Of a stretch of 64,000 nt of DNA, positions 27,248 through 36,840 are shown piece by piece; the stretch's first letter is position 1; each line of letters opens with the position of its first letter. The notes beneath the pieces were generated by a model that was not told where the DNA came from, ran no database searches, and saw only the letters and a program-made list of their open reading frames with translations. The DNA is from Brevibacterium renqingii (GTDB lineage: Bacteria; Actinomycetota; Actinomycetes; Actinomycetales; Brevibacteriaceae). The stretch lies in the NCBI RefSeq assembly GCF_017808105.1, contig NZ_JADBHF010000005.1:124001-188000 (forward strand). Direction: 5' to 3'. The position numbers and the translations under genes were made by a program.

Positions 27248-28708
27248 GTGCTCGATTCCACCGACTTCAAGGTCGCCGATCTGTCGCTCGCCGAGGCGGG
27301 ACGGCACCAGATCCGCCTGGCCGAACGGGAGATGCCCGGGCTGATGGCCCTGCGGGAGGAGTACTCCTCGTCCGCTCCCTTGGCCGGGGCCCGCATCGCG
27401 GGCAGCCTGCACATGACCGTGCAGACCGCGGTGCTCATCGAAACCCTGGTCGCGCTCGGCGCGGAAGTCCGGTGGGCCAGCTGCAACATCTTCTCCACTC
27501 AGGACGAGGCCGCCGCCGCGGTCGTCGTCGGCTCCGGCACCCCCGAGGCCCCTGTCGGAGTCCCGGTCTTCGCGTGGAAGGGGGAGACGCTCGAGGAGTA
27601 CTGGTGGGCAGCCGATAAGATCTTCGACTTCCCCGAGGGCCCGAACCTCATCCTCGACGACGGCGGCGACGCGACCATGTACGTGCTCAAGGGCACCGAA
27701 TTCGAAGCCGCCGGGGGCGTGCCCGCCGCGGCAGAGGACGACCCGGAGGAGTACAAGGTCCTCCTGACTCGGATCGCTTCGGCGATGGAATCCGCACCTG
27801 GCCGCTTCGCCCGCCTCGCCGCCGGTATCAGGGGCGTGAGCGAGGAGACCACGACAGGAGTCAACCGCCTCTATCGTCTGGCCGAACAGGGGGCGCTGCC
27901 GTTCCCGGCGATCAACGTCAACGACTCGGTGACGAAGTCGAAGTTCGACAACCGCTACGGCATCCGCCATTCCCTGCCCGATGGCCTCAACCGCGCCACC
28001 GATGTGCTCATCGGCGGCAAGATCGCCGTCGTCATCGGCTACGGGGACGTGGGCAAGGGAGCCGCCGAGGCGCTGCGGGGGCAGGGCGCTCGCGTCATCG
28101 TCACCGAGATCGATCCGATCTGCGCGCTGCAGGCGACGATGGACGGATACCAGGTCGATCACCTCGCCGAGGTGGCCCCGCAGGCAGATATCATCATCAC
28201 GACGACCGGCAACACCCGTGTTGTCGACATCGCAGTGCTGCAGACGCTCAAACCCGGCGCGATCGTCGGCAACGTCGGCCACTTCGACGACGAGATCGAC
28301 CTGGCAGGTCTCTCCCGGCTGCCCGGGGTGGAGAGGATCGAGATCAAACCCCAGGTCCACGAATGGAGCGTTCCGGTGCCGGCCGATGCCGGACTCGGCC
28401 GTACGCGCACGGACTTCCTCGTCCTCTCCGAAGGCCGTCTGCTCAACCTCGGAAACGCCACCGGTCACCCGTCATTCGTCATGAGCGCGTCCTTCAGCAA
28501 CCAGGTGCTGGCACAGATCGAGCTGTGGACTGCGCATGAACGCTATGACGACGCGGTGCACCGACTGGCGAAGGAACTCGACGAGAAGGTTGCGCGTCTC
28601 CACCTGCCGGCACTCGGGGCGAAGCTGTCCGAGCTGAGCAAGGAACAGGCCGAGTACATCGGCGTGGACGTGGCCGGGCCCTATAAGCCCGATCATTACC
28701 GCTACTGA
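27248..28708 (+). CDS. sahH: S-adenosylhomocysteine hydrolase
   Basis: Splits S-adenosylhomocysteine to adenosine and homocysteine, keeping methylation going. 486 residues. The NAD-binding loop is [17 protein letters not shown]; substrate residues lie in [11 protein letters not shown] and [15 protein letters not shown]; the C-terminus is YKPDHYRY, whose Lys/Tyr reach a neighbour's NAD site in the family. GTG 27248 is chosen because GGGAGG lies 4-5 nt upstream; ATG 27236 overlaps that box. The short leader has one 6-bp hairpin (27175-27193) but nothing like the known SAH riboswitch. Confidence 0.93.
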   Translation: MLDSTDFKVADLSLAEAGRHQIRLAEREMPGLMALREEYSSSAPLAGARIAGSLHMTVQTAVLIETLVALGAEVRWASCNIFSTQDEAAAAVVVGSGTPEAPVGVPVFAWKGETLEEYWWAADKIFDFPEGPNLILDDGGDATMYVLKGTEFEAAGGVPAAAEDDPEEYKVLLTRIASAMESAPGRFARLAAGIRGVSEETTTGVNRLYRLAEQGALPFPAINVNDSVTKSKFDNRYGIRHSLPDGLNRATDVLIGGKIAVVIGYGDVGKGAAEALRGQGARVIVTEIDPICALQATMDGYQVDHLAEVAPQADIIITTTGNTRVVDIAVLQTLKPGAIVGNVGHFDDEIDLAGLSRLPGVERIEIKPQVHEWSVPVPADAGLGRTRTDFLVLSEGRLLNLGNATGHPSFVMSASFSNQVLAQIELWTAHERYDDAVHRLAKELDEKVARLHLPALGAKLSELSKEQAEYIGVDVAGPYKPDHYRY

Positions 28709-28783
28709 TCCGCCGGGCCGTTCCGGGGCGATGCCGCCGTCTCTCGTCGTCCGGTGCCGTGCGCACGGTCGGCTGTGGCCACT

Positions 28784-28814
28784 CTGCGCCGGCGCAGCCT
28801 CAGCGCCGGCGCAG
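28784..28814 (+). terminator. GC hairpin after sahH
   Basis: CTGCGCCGGCGC (28784-28795) and GCGCCGGCGCAG (28803-28814) form a perfect 12-bp stem with a 7-nt loop, overlapping the last codons of the convergent RDD gene. Confidence 0.6.
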
Positions 28815-29624
28815 GCTCAGACCGTGGGGGAGGGCATCGACCCCGGTCCGGAAGGCGGAAGAGCGAGCCGAACGCCGATTGAGCTTCTCGATCTCTGCGG
28901 CGCGCTGCCGGTGAATCACCGCAGAGAGGAACTGTTCGGGGAAGGTTCCCTCCGGCGGAGCGGGAGCGACGTAGGGATTGAGTTCGGTGGCGAGCTCGAT
29001 CGCCCGCTGCCATCGGGATTCGGAGCCGAGCTGCGGAGCCATGGCGAGGAACGCCACGATGCGCCGATGCAGTCCCGCGGGCAGTGGGGACACGTCTGTG
29101 CGTGCCAGCCAGTCCTGCAGCTGCGGTGCCACATGTGTGCGGACAGGCGGAGGCGGGGCGCTGCGCTCGCTCACCGCCACGGTTCCAGCCATATAGTCGC
29201 CCAGGCGCTTCGCCTGCGGTGAGACGAGACCGGACAAGGCCGCGATCCCGCCTCCGGTGGAGAGGATCTCGAACGGCCAGAGCAGCGCCCGGACGAACGA
29301 ATGGCGCAGCCGCACCGCACCGCCGTCGTCGCGGACGATGCGCAGACCGAGGGCGAGCTTGCCGAGGGACCGGCCGTGTGTGAGCACCTCGATGAGCATC
29401 GGCAGAACCACGAAGACGGCAATCGTCATGACGGTCATCACCGAGCCCAGGAGCAGTCCGTTGAGGTCGGAGGTCTTGAGCAGGAGCCAGAACATGGCGA
29501 CGAGCAGGCCGATGTTCACCAGCGAGTAGGCGATGTAGTCGATGAGGCAGCTCAGCGCCCGCGCCGCCAACGCGGCGGGGCTGACGCTGAGTTCGACGGC
29601 TTCACCGGTCACCAGAGTGCTCAC
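28800..29624 (-). CDS. RDD family membrane protein
   Basis: 274 residues. The RDD domain spans about 15-160 with Arg/Asp markers in AARALSCLIDYIAYSL and membrane segments around 30-50 and 65-85; GRSLGKLALGLRIVRDDGG and QAKRLGDYMAGTV are typical. A roughly 100-residue soluble tail follows. GTG start 66 nt from the divergent SpoIIM-like gene. RDD, SpoIIM-like, DUF58 and MoxR genes cluster together in many actinobacteria, so it probably serves that unknown system. Confidence 0.85.
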   Translation of the reverse strand: MSTLVTGEAVELSVSPAALAARALSCLIDYIAYSLVNIGLLVAMFWLLLKTSDLNGLLLGSVMTVMTIAVFVVLPMLIEVLTHGRSLGKLALGLRIVRDDGGAVRLRHSFVRALLWPFEILSTGGGIAALSGLVSPQAKRLGDYMAGTVAVSERSAPPPPVRTHVAPQLQDWLARTDVSPLPAGLHRRIVAFLAMAPQLGSESRWQRAIELATELNPYVAPAPPEGTFPEQFLSAVIHRQRAAEIEKLNRRSARSSAFRTGVDALPHGLSLRRR

Positions 29625-29690
29625 CCGACCATCGTGTCATATCTCGTCGGCCGCCGGGTCAGGGCAGGCGGCCTCCGTTAGGGTTGAGGC

Positions 29691-30689
29691 ATGGATCCGA
29701 ATCTTCTGGCCGAGCTGCACGGCGACGACTGGCAGGAGCTGTCGGCGTTGGCGAAGAAGAACACCCTGAGCCCGAACCAGACGAGACGGTTCCTCGAGCT
29801 CTATCGGGCCGCGTCGAAGGACCTGTCGCGGATCATGACCGTCGCCCCGGACTCACTCGAGGCCGCCCGCCTCTCCGCCATCGTCCACCGGTCGCGCAAT
29901 CATCTCTCCGCTGTGCCCAGCGGGGGACTGTCGGGGCTGTCACGCTTCTTCGTCATCAGCTTGCCGCTGTCGCTGTACCGGCTGCGGTGGGACTTCGCCA
30001 TCGTGGCTCTCGCCTTCCTCGCGGTCGCGGTCGTCTCCGGGATCTGGGCGGGGACGCATCCGGAGGTGCTGGAGACGTTCGGGGATCGGGAGTTCCGTCG
30101 GCAGTTCGCCGAACACGATTTCGTCGAATACTACAAGGAGAACCCGAACGGGTTCTTCGCAGTCGGGGTGTGGACGAACAACGCCTGGATCGCCGTGCAG
30201 TTCGTGCTGCTCGGCATCACCGGCGTCTACGTCGTCGCCGGACTGTTCTCGAATGCCGTCAACGTCGGATTCTCCGGAGCCATGATGTTCGAATTCGACC
30301 GTGCCTCCGACTTCTTCCTCTACATCCTGCCGCACGGGATTCCGGAGATCAGCTGCATCATCCTCGCCGCAGCGGCCGGACTCAGGCTCTTCTCCGCCTG
30401 GGTCGTGCCCGGACCGAGACCGCGGCGGGACAGACTGGCGTCGGAGGCCCGTTCCCTGCTCCTCGTCGCCGGAGGACTCGTGCTGCTGCTCTTCGGATCA
30501 GGTCTGATCGAAGGGTTCGTGACTCCGAACCCGATTCCACCCGTGCTCAAGATCGCCATCGGGGTGCTGTACACCGCGGCCGTCGTCGCCTATGCCCGCT
30601 TCTTCGGCAGGCGGGCGGCGCAAGCCGGTCTCAGTGCAGATCTCGAGGAGCATCAGGCAGGCTACTCGGTCATCTCGACTGACCGTTAG
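29691..30689 (+). CDS. Stage II sporulation protein M (SpoIIM)-like membrane protein
   Basis: 332 residues. The soluble N-terminal 95 residues are helical; membrane segments lie at about 103-121, 172-195, 210-240, 262-280 and 290-305. EYYKENPNGFFAVGVWTNNA and LPHGIPEISCIILAAAAGL are family hallmarks. Despite the name, the family is widespread in non-sporulating actinobacteria beside RDD, DUF58 and MoxR genes. Role unknown. Convergent with DUF58, only 13 nt apart. Confidence 0.85.
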   Translation: MDPNLLAELHGDDWQELSALAKKNTLSPNQTRRFLELYRAASKDLSRIMTVAPDSLEAARLSAIVHRSRNHLSAVPSGGLSGLSRFFVISLPLSLYRLRWDFAIVALAFLAVAVVSGIWAGTHPEVLETFGDREFRRQFAEHDFVEYYKENPNGFFAVGVWTNNAWIAVQFVLLGITGVYVVAGLFSNAVNVGFSGAMMFEFDRASDFFLYILPHGIPEISCIILAAAAGLRLFSAWVVPGPRPRRDRLASEARSLLLVAGGLVLLLFGSGLIEGFVTPNPIPPVLKIAIGVLYTAAVVAYARFFGRRAAQAGLSADLEEHQAGYSVISTDR

Positions 30690-30702
30690 AACAGTAGCGG
30701 GC

Positions 30703-31989
30703 TCACAGCCCTCCTGTGACCTTGAGCCGGATGTAGTGGTCGGCGAGGGCACCGGGGAGGTCTTCGGGCGAAGCTTGGATCGAGGCGATTCCGAGCCCGC
30801 GCAGACGGGTCTGCAGCGATGCCGCCGTCAGCAGCTCCTCCTCGGCCGCGGCAGCCGTGAAGATCTCCTCGACGTCGCCGCGGGTCTCGGCCAGTTCCCG
30901 CAGCGCGGGGTCTTCGACGCCGGCGATGACCACCCGATGGTGGGCGGTGAGGGTGGGCAGGACGGGGAGGATGTCATCTGCGAGCCTGGTCTCATCGAGC
31001 GCCGTCATCATGACCACAAGCGCCTGCTGGCGAGTCGTGGCCAGCACGGCGGCGGTGATTGTCTCCCAATCCGCGTCGTAGAGCTCCGGGTGCACCGGTG
31101 TCAGCGCCGCCGACAGCTCATGGACGGGATCACGGGCTCTGAGACTCGAAGCCACGGCGCGGACCCGGGCATCGGCGACGATGACGTCGACGCGGTCTCC
31201 GGCACCGGTGGCCAGGGCTGTGAGCAGCAGCGAAGCCTCGAGGGCGGCGTCGAAGACCGTGCCCTCGCCGCAGCGGCGAGCGGCCAAGCGTGAGGAATCG
31301 ACGACGATGACGATTCGGCGGTCCTTCTCCGGCCGCCAGGTCTTGACCACGAGATCGGAGGCGCGGGCACTGGCCCGCCAGTCGATGGAGCGGACATCAT
31401 CACCGTCGACATAGTCCCGCAGCGAATCGAACTCTGTGCCCATACCGCGGATCATCACGGCGGATCTTCCCTCGAGCTCACGCAGCTTCTGCGTCTTCGA
31501 CGGCAGTTCGCGGCGGGACGCGAACGGGGGCAGCACCCGAATCGCCGCGGGCACCTCGACGCTCTTCTGCCGGGCGATGAGCCCGAGCACGCTGCGGCTG
31601 CGCACGGTCACCAGATCGGCGTCCAGAGCGCCTCGGCGCACCGGCCGCAGCTCGGTGCGCACCTGAGTCTCCTCGCCGGCGGCGAGCACATGGCGTGACC
31701 GGGTCTGCACTGCCCCGGCGCTCGGAGCCCAGGCATCACGGACGTCGATGCGCAGGAGGCGAGGGGAACCGTTGATGAGGGTGAGGATGCTGTGGGTGTC
31801 GTCGCCGAGCCTGACCTGCGGCCCGGGAGTGCGCTGCAGCCGCAGAGCGTGCACCGGAGGCACGAGGAAGAAGTCGACCACCGCGGCGAGGACGAGCACC
31901 GCGATGACGATCAGTGCCGTCGGCCATGCGGGCACCAGCATGATGGGCACGAGCCCGAGGAGCGTGAGCAGGAACAGCCGGGCAGTCAT
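30703..31989 (-). CDS. DUF58 domain protein (membrane-anchored, VWA-like)
   Basis: 428 residues. Two adjacent hydrophobic segments occupy about 5-45; a beta-rich part follows, then the DUF58 core DYVDGDDVRSIDWRASAR and a von Willebrand A-like fold beginning RIVIVVDSSRLAARR. DUF58 proteins work with MoxR ATPases, perhaps as assembly factors. Directly follows the moxR stop with no gap; last gene of the overlapping operon. Confidence 0.85.
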   Translation of the reverse strand: MTARLFLLTLLGLVPIMLVPAWPTALIVIAVLVLAAVVDFFLVPPVHALRLQRTPGPQVRLGDDTHSILTLINGSPRLLRIDVRDAWAPSAGAVQTRSRHVLAAGEETQVRTELRPVRRGALDADLVTVRSRSVLGLIARQKSVEVPAAIRVLPPFASRRELPSKTQKLRELEGRSAVMIRGMGTEFDSLRDYVDGDDVRSIDWRASARASDLVVKTWRPEKDRRIVIVVDSSRLAARRCGEGTVFDAALEASLLLTALATGAGDRVDVIVADARVRAVASSLRARDPVHELSAALTPVHPELYDADWETITAAVLATTRQQALVVMMTALDETRLADDILPVLPTLTAHHRVVIAGVEDPALRELAETRGDVEEIFTAAAAEEELLTAASLQTRLRGLGIASIQASPEDLPGALADHYIRLKVTGGL

Positions 31990-33024
31990 TCAGCGTGGCA
32001 CTTCAGTTGTGGCGAGGATCGAGTCGAGGACCTGGGCGACGTCGAGTCCGTCCATCTGCGCCTCGGGACGGAGGATGACCCGGTGGCCGAGTGCCATATG
32101 CGTCAGAGCCTTGACGTCATCGGGCATGACGTAGTTCCGTCCGCTCAGCCAGGCATGCGCCCGGGCCGCGCCGAGCATCCGTGCGGCTCCGCGCGGCGAG
32201 ACGCCCAGAGCCAGTGAGGGCGCCTGCCGGGTGGCGCGGGCGAGATCGACGATGTACGTGATGATCTGAGGAGCGATGTAGATGCCTGAGATCGCTTCCC
32301 GGGCCTTCGCGATGAGATCGGCATCTGCCGCCGGCCGCAGGCCCGCGGCGGAGAGACGGGCGGCGTCGAAGCCGCGCGCATGGCGATCGAGGATCTCGAA
32401 TTCGTGGTCCCGGGCGGGCAGGTCGAGCACCAGCTTGAACAGGAAGCGGTCGAGCTGGGCTTCCGGCAGCGGATAGGTGCCTTCGTATTCGACCGGGTTC
32501 TGCGTGGCAGCGACCATGAACGGTTCGGGCAGCCTGCGGGAGCGGCCGCCGACGGAGACCTGGTGCTCCTCCATCGCCTCGAGCAGCGCCGACTGCGTCT
32601 TCGGCGGGGTGCGGTTGATCTCGTCGGCGATGAGGACGTTCGTGAACACCGGTCCGGGACGGAACGAGAAGTCCGAGGCCGAGGCGTCGTAGACCAGCGA
32701 GCCGGTGACATCGCTGGGCATGAGATCGGGGGTGAACTGGACGCGTGAGCTCTCCAGGCTGACCGCGGCGGCGAAGCTGCGCACAAGCAGGGTCTTGGCC
32801 ACGCCGGGTACGCCTTCGAGGAGCACATGGCCCTGGCACAGCAGCGCGATGAGCATGCCGGTGACTGCCTGGTCCTGCCCGACGACGGCCTTGGCGATCT
32901 CGGTGCGCACACCGGTGAATGCCTCTCGCAGCGGGTCCGCGCCCGGTGCTGTGGCCGCGGCCGGGGAGTCGGGGCCGTCTTCGCGGCGCTGCGGGGCGGT
33001 GTGTTCCTGAGGCGACTGGGTCAT
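31990..33024 (-). CDS. MoxR-family AAA+ ATPase
   Basis: 344 residues. Chaperone-like ATPase. Walker A is LLEGVPGVAKTLLV and Walker B is VLIADEINRTPPKTQ; the AAA lid includes ISPRGA-like SPRGAARML. The first 30 residues are Ala/Pro-rich. ATGA overlap with the upstream DUF4350 gene and zero gap to DUF58, so it is made as part of one operon. No substrate is known. Confidence 0.93.
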   Translation of the reverse strand: MTQSPQEHTAPQRREDGPDSPAAATAPGADPLREAFTGVRTEIAKAVVGQDQAVTGMLIALLCQGHVLLEGVPGVAKTLLVRSFAAAVSLESSRVQFTPDLMPSDVTGSLVYDASASDFSFRPGPVFTNVLIADEINRTPPKTQSALLEAMEEHQVSVGGRSRRLPEPFMVAATQNPVEYEGTYPLPEAQLDRFLFKLVLDLPARDHEFEILDRHARGFDAARLSAAGLRPAADADLIAKAREAISGIYIAPQIITYIVDLARATRQAPSLALGVSPRGAARMLGAARAHAWLSGRNYVMPDDVKALTHMALGHRVILRPEAQMDGLDVAQVLDSILATTEVPR

Positions 33025-34274
33025 GGGATCTCACTTTCGATCTGGGTGAGCTGATGGACGAGGTCTGTGAGCTCGGCATCCGTGCGCGCGGATGCCGTGA
33101 CGAAGACATGGTGGAGATCACCGGGATCCCGCCCGGTGGCACCGGCGACGGAAGCGATGATCTCGTCGGTGCGGGCCTCGGAGCCCAGCGACAGGCGCTT
33201 TGCGATCCGCAGCAGCGCCGCCGTACGCAGAGTGTGCAGCGCACCGTCCCGGTCGTGGCTGCGGGCGCTCAGCGCAGCCCTGCCCCGGACGGTCTCCACC
33301 GCGGGCACGATCACGGGCAGGCGTTCGACGGCCAGCGGCCCGAAGCGCCGTCCGAGCACGAGCATGAGGATGAGGGCGCAGGGGATCAGCCACAGTCCGC
33401 CGGCGAGGAACCAGCCGGGCACGAAGTCGATCGTCGACGGCGGCGGCTGTTCGGCGTCGTCGAACTGCGGATAGTAGACGACGAGGTGCGGAGTCTGCGC
33501 GAGTTCGGACAGGACGAGTGAGGCGTTGCCTTCCTCGTCGATATGCTCGTTCGTCACCCAGTCGGAGTTGCCGATGACACTCAGCGGTACGGGACCGGCG
33601 GCGTCGGTGATCAGCTGTCCGCGTGCGGAGCCGGGGGCCACCTCGGCGCCGTCGATCTCATCGACTCCCGGCCCGGCGAACGGGTAGCAGGCGGTGATGC
33701 CCTCGGTGCCCTTGGCGGTTTCGGCGTATTCGACGCCTCCGGTGGTCACCGTGCCGGCCGCCTGCGGTCCAGGCGCAGCGCAGTCCGGTTCCGAGGTGGG
33801 GTCCGGGCTGCCCAGCGGACTCGAATTGTCGTTGACGGCGATCCGATCGGTGAATTCCCCGATCGCCGGACCCGGGTCGACGAGGACCAGACGGTTTCCG
33901 TGTGTGCGCAGCGTCGATTCGAACCCGTCGACGTCCCCGCTCGACATCGCTTCAGCGTTGGCGGGGATGAGCAGAGTGGTGTCCGGTCGTGCGGCCGCGG
34001 CGCGGGCCTGCTCCTGGTCCTCGGTGGTGGTCACCTCGACATCATGGGCACGCAGCGTCTCCACCAGGGCCTTCGTTCCGTTTCGGGCCGTGGAGTCGTA
34101 ATGCAGCGGATCGTCTGTCGCGGCGTCGGAGGTCATGAGCAGAGTTGCGATGACCGTGAGGAGGAGGACGATGGCCGCCGCGATCCACACTCCTGCCGAA
34201 CGCAGTCGGGCGCGAAAGGGAACATGGGCGCTCGAGCGGGTGCCACGGGCGGCCACATCCGACTGGGCGCTCAT
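33021..34274 (-). CDS. DUF4350 domain membrane protein
   Basis: 417 residues. A membrane segment at about 30-48 leads to an extracytoplasmic region with the DUF4350 pattern (STARNGTKALVETLRAHDVEV, LVLVDPGPAIGEF). A second membrane segment around 287-307 (FLAGGLWLIPCALILMLVLG) returns to a cytosolic tail. ATG 34274 overlaps the DUF4129 stop (ATGA). A longer reading to 34334 overlaps DUF4129 and is unlikely. Confidence 0.82.
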   Translation of the reverse strand: MSAQSDVAARGTRSSAHVPFRARLRSAGVWIAAAIVLLLTVIATLLMTSDAATDDPLHYDSTARNGTKALVETLRAHDVEVTTTEDQEQARAAAARPDTTLLIPANAEAMSSGDVDGFESTLRTHGNRLVLVDPGPAIGEFTDRIAVNDNSSPLGSPDPTSEPDCAAPGPQAAGTVTTGGVEYAETAKGTEGITACYPFAGPGVDEIDGAEVAPGSARGQLITDAAGPVPLSVIGNSDWVTNEHIDEEGNASLVLSELAQTPHLVVYYPQFDDAEQPPPSTIDFVPGWFLAGGLWLIPCALILMLVLGRRFGPLAVERLPVIVPAVETVRGRAALSARSHDRDGALHTLRTAALLRIAKRLSLGSEARTDEIIASVAGATGRDPGDLHHVFVTASARTDAELTDLVHQLTQIESEIP

Positions 34275-34978
34275 GGCATCGCTCCTTCCCTCTGCCCGAC
34301 GGGCAGCGAGCTCAGAGTCCGATCCAAGTCGCACAGATCCGCATAGACCGCCGCCAGATCCCGGTCCGGCCGCGCACGCGTGCCGATCTGCTCGCCGTAG
34401 AGGAGATCGTTGAAGACCTCGGCGGCATCGTGGACGGCGACAGCATGGGCGGGCAGCGCAGCCTCGGCCTCGTGTGCGATCTCGCTGGCAGTCGCCGAGG
34501 TTTCGAGTGAGACGACGCCTCTGCTCGAGAGCACGGCGAAGATCGCCCGGGACTCATCGATGACTGCGGCCCGGAAGTCCCCCGCCCGCGCGGCCCGCGC
34601 CGCACTCTCGCGCCACGGCCCCGGCTCCGGCAGAGACACGACCGGGTCGAAGGCCGACAGCGGCAGCCCGGTCCGCCTCAGTCCTGCCCGACGGATGCGC
34701 CAGACGACGAGGGCGATGACCGCGGCCAGCGCAAGTGCGACGATGAGCAGCAGCCATGGCGAGTTGGCCCGCAGAGCAGCGTTGACGAGCGAGTCCCACA
34801 GGGACGAGATCCAGCGGCCGATCTGCTCCAGCGGTGTGAGGTCGTTCTCCGAGTACTCCGGCTTCGACAGTTCGCGTTCGACCCATTCGCGGCCGGTCCG
34901 ACGGTCGATGGCCATCGACTCCGGTCCGAGACGTCCGATCGGCTGCGGCGAAATGTGCCCGAGCAGTGAGGCGATCAT
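34271..34978 (-). CDS. DUF4129 domain membrane protein
   Basis: 235 residues. One central membrane helix (about 74-92, PWLLLIVALALAAVIALVVW) with a cytosolic C-terminal DUF4129 region rich in Ala (ESAARAARAGDFRAAVIDES). DUF4129 is often found near transglutaminase or DUF58/MoxR genes. ATGA overlaps at both ends. The long reading up to 35518 is Arg/Pro-rich shadow of the next gene. Confidence 0.82.
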   Translation of the reverse strand: MIASLLGHISPQPIGRLGPESMAIDRRTGREWVERELSKPEYSENDLTPLEQIGRWISSLWDSLVNAALRANSPWLLLIVALALAAVIALVVWRIRRAGLRRTGLPLSAFDPVVSLPEPGPWRESAARAARAGDFRAAVIDESRAIFAVLSSRGVVSLETSATASEIAHEAEAALPAHAVAVHDAAEVFNDLLYGEQIGTRARPDRDLAAVYADLCDLDRTLSSLPVGQREGAMP

Positions 34979-36024
34979 CCTTCCTCCTCGGCGCGGATGA
35001 GGACGAGGTCGAGGCCCTCCGTGCGCATCTGCTGATCGAAGAAGCAGACGGTCACGAGGCAGGAGAAATACGCGAAGAGCACGGCCGAGGAGATGAGCGT
35101 CAACGCCAGAAGGAGGGCGGCGGAGACGAGTCCGATGGCGATCTGGGCGGACTCCGAGCTCTCCATCGTGGCCATCCCCACAGCGAGGACGAACGAGATG
35201 ACGAGGACGAGCGGGGAGATGACGAGCTGGACGAGCTGGTTGGACAGGAAATACCCGAGAGCCAGTTGGCCGAGCAGCCGCCAGAACCCCCGGCCGGTCA
35301 GCGCCCAGGACCGTTTGAGTCCGTCGCGAACGCTCAGGTCCTCGACTGCGATCGCAGAACCGAGGAAGGCCAGCCGCAGGTTGAGCCAGAGGAGCGCGAA
35401 GAGCCACAGGAGGGCGGCCAGCCCTGCCCAGACGAATGCGAGGACGGGGGAGTCGACCATTGCGAACAGCGCGGTGGGGGCACCGAGGGCGAGCAGGAGG
35501 CCGAGGTTGATCGCACACATGAGAGCAGCGGCGAACACGAGCCGCCGTCGCCGGCCGGCCAGCGCGGCCCAGGCCTGCGACAGAGTCGTCTTCCGTGCGC
35601 CGAAAGAGGCACGGGTGCCGGTGGCGACGAGACCGGAGAGCAGATGGGCGAGGCCGAGGCTGAGCAGGCTCAGGGCCGCCGACCCCAGTTGGGCGAGCAC
35701 GAGGAATCCGGAGGTCGCATCGTCATTGCTGCTGAGGTCGCTGAGGAAGGGGAGGAACTGCAGGGCCGCGAGTGTTCCGGCGGCGGTGAGCAGCAGGCTC
35801 CAGAGCGTGAAGACGATGAGCGAGGAGCCGATGCTCAGACCGGGGACGAACCGGAGCAGCCGGAACCCCGAGTCGAGGGCCTCGATGAAGGTCAGGGCGC
35901 GTTTGGGCAGCAGACCGCGCGGTGGTGGCGGGCGCCAGCCGTATGGCCGCGGAGACGGAGAGCGCATCTGCCACCGACCCGTGTGCCAGTCGACCTCGGA
36001 GGTCCACGCGTTCGATCGTCCCAT
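34975..36024 (-). CDS. Polytopic membrane protein, glycerophosphoryl diester phosphodiesterase membrane-domain type
   Basis: 349 residues. About six to eight hydrophobic segments between 55 and 335, starting after a Pro/Arg-rich cytosolic N-terminus. It resembles the membrane domain of glycerophosphodiester phosphodiesterases but has no catalytic domain. It is the first gene of the overlapping DUF4129-DUF4350-MoxR-DUF58 operon, so its promoter sets that system's level. Start ATG 36024 is uncertain because its RBS is weak; a start about 20 codons later is possible. Confidence 0.75.
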   Translation of the reverse strand: MGRSNAWTSEVDWHTGRWQMRSPSPRPYGWRPPPPRGLLPKRALTFIEALDSGFRLLRFVPGLSIGSSLIVFTLWSLLLTAAGTLAALQFLPFLSDLSSNDDATSGFLVLAQLGSAALSLLSLGLAHLLSGLVATGTRASFGARKTTLSQAWAALAGRRRRLVFAAALMCAINLGLLLALGAPTALFAMVDSPVLAFVWAGLAALLWLFALLWLNLRLAFLGSAIAVEDLSVRDGLKRSWALTGRGFWRLLGQLALGYFLSNQLVQLVISPLVLVISFVLAVGMATMESSESAQIAIGLVSAALLLALTLISSAVLFAYFSCLVTVCFFDQQMRTEGLDLVLIRAEEEG

Positions 36025-36081
36025 CACCGCACAATCCTGCCATGTTTCACCGACGGGTGCCGAGCAGCGTCCACCTGGTGC

Positions 36082-36110
36082 TGAGCGCTTCGGCATCTGC
36101 CCGATAGGGT
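36082..36110 (+). promoter_or_regulatory. mtrA: Possible mtrA promoter
   Basis: TGAGCG (36082-36087), 17-nt spacer, TAGGGT (36105-36110), about 45 nt before the mtrA ATG. The -10 resembles actinobacterial TAnnnT; the -35 is weak. Confidence 0.35.
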
Positions 36111-36159
36111 AGGAGTGTCGAGAACCGAAGAACTGGCGAACATAAGGGACAATGGGAGC

Positions 36160-36840
36160 ATGAACGCTCGAATCCTCGTAGTTGATGATGACACGGCCTT
36201 GGCCGAAATGATCGGAATTGTGCTCAAAAGCGAAGGCTTCGAGCCCTTCTTCTGTGCCACGGGCGATCAGGCCTTCGAGGAGTTCCAGAAGGTCGGTCCG
36301 GACCTCGTCCTCCTCGATCTCATGCTCCCGGGCAAGGACGGTCTCGAAGTCTGCCGGGAGATCCGCGAGGTGTCCTCGGTTCCCATCATCATGCTCACGG
36401 CGAAGTCCGACACCGTCGACGTCGTCCTCGGTCTCGAATCGGGCGCCGACGACTATGTGCCGAAGCCGTTCAAGCCCAAGGAGCTCGTCGCTCGTGTCCG
36501 TGCCCGCCTGCGGATCTCGGAACCCCAGGCGCCCGAACTGCTCACCGTCGGTGATGTCGTCGTCGATGTCGCGGGGCACACCGTGACGAAGGGGGGTTCG
36601 CCGGTGTCGCTGACACCCCTCGAATTCGATCTGCTCGTGGCCTTGGCTCGCAAACCCTGGCAGGTGTTCTCCCGCGAGACTCTCCTCGAAGAGGTCTGGG
36701 GCTATCGCCATGCCGCCGACACCCGCCTGGTCAACGTGCATGTGCAGCGCCTGCGGTCGAAGATCGAGCGCGACCCCGAGAAGCCCGACATCATCGTCAC
36801 CGTCCGCGGCGTCGGCTATAAGGCCGGCAGAGCCGCGTGA
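36160..36840 (+). CDS. mtrA: DNA-binding response regulator MtrA
   Basis: 226 residues, OmpR/PhoB type. Receiver domain with Asp9-Asp10, phospho-acceptor Asp53 (VLLDLMLPG) and Lys near 102 in the switch (VPKPFKPKE); C-terminal winged helix with ETLLEEVWGYRHAADTRLVNVH. MtrA governs cell division and wall-hydrolase genes in actinobacteria. ATG 36160 with a GGGA(C) box; an upstream ATG at 36115 adds 15 non-conserved residues. It overlaps mtrB by 4 nt. Confidence 0.96.
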   Translation: MNARILVVDDDTALAEMIGIVLKSEGFEPFFCATGDQAFEEFQKVGPDLVLLDLMLPGKDGLEVCREIREVSSVPIIMLTAKSDTVDVVLGLESGADDYVPKPFKPKELVARVRARLRISEPQAPELLTVGDVVVDVAGHTVTKGGSPVSLTPLEFDLLVALARKPWQVFSRETLLEEVWGYRHAADTRLVNVHVQRLRSKIERDPEKPDIIVTVRGVGYKAGRAA

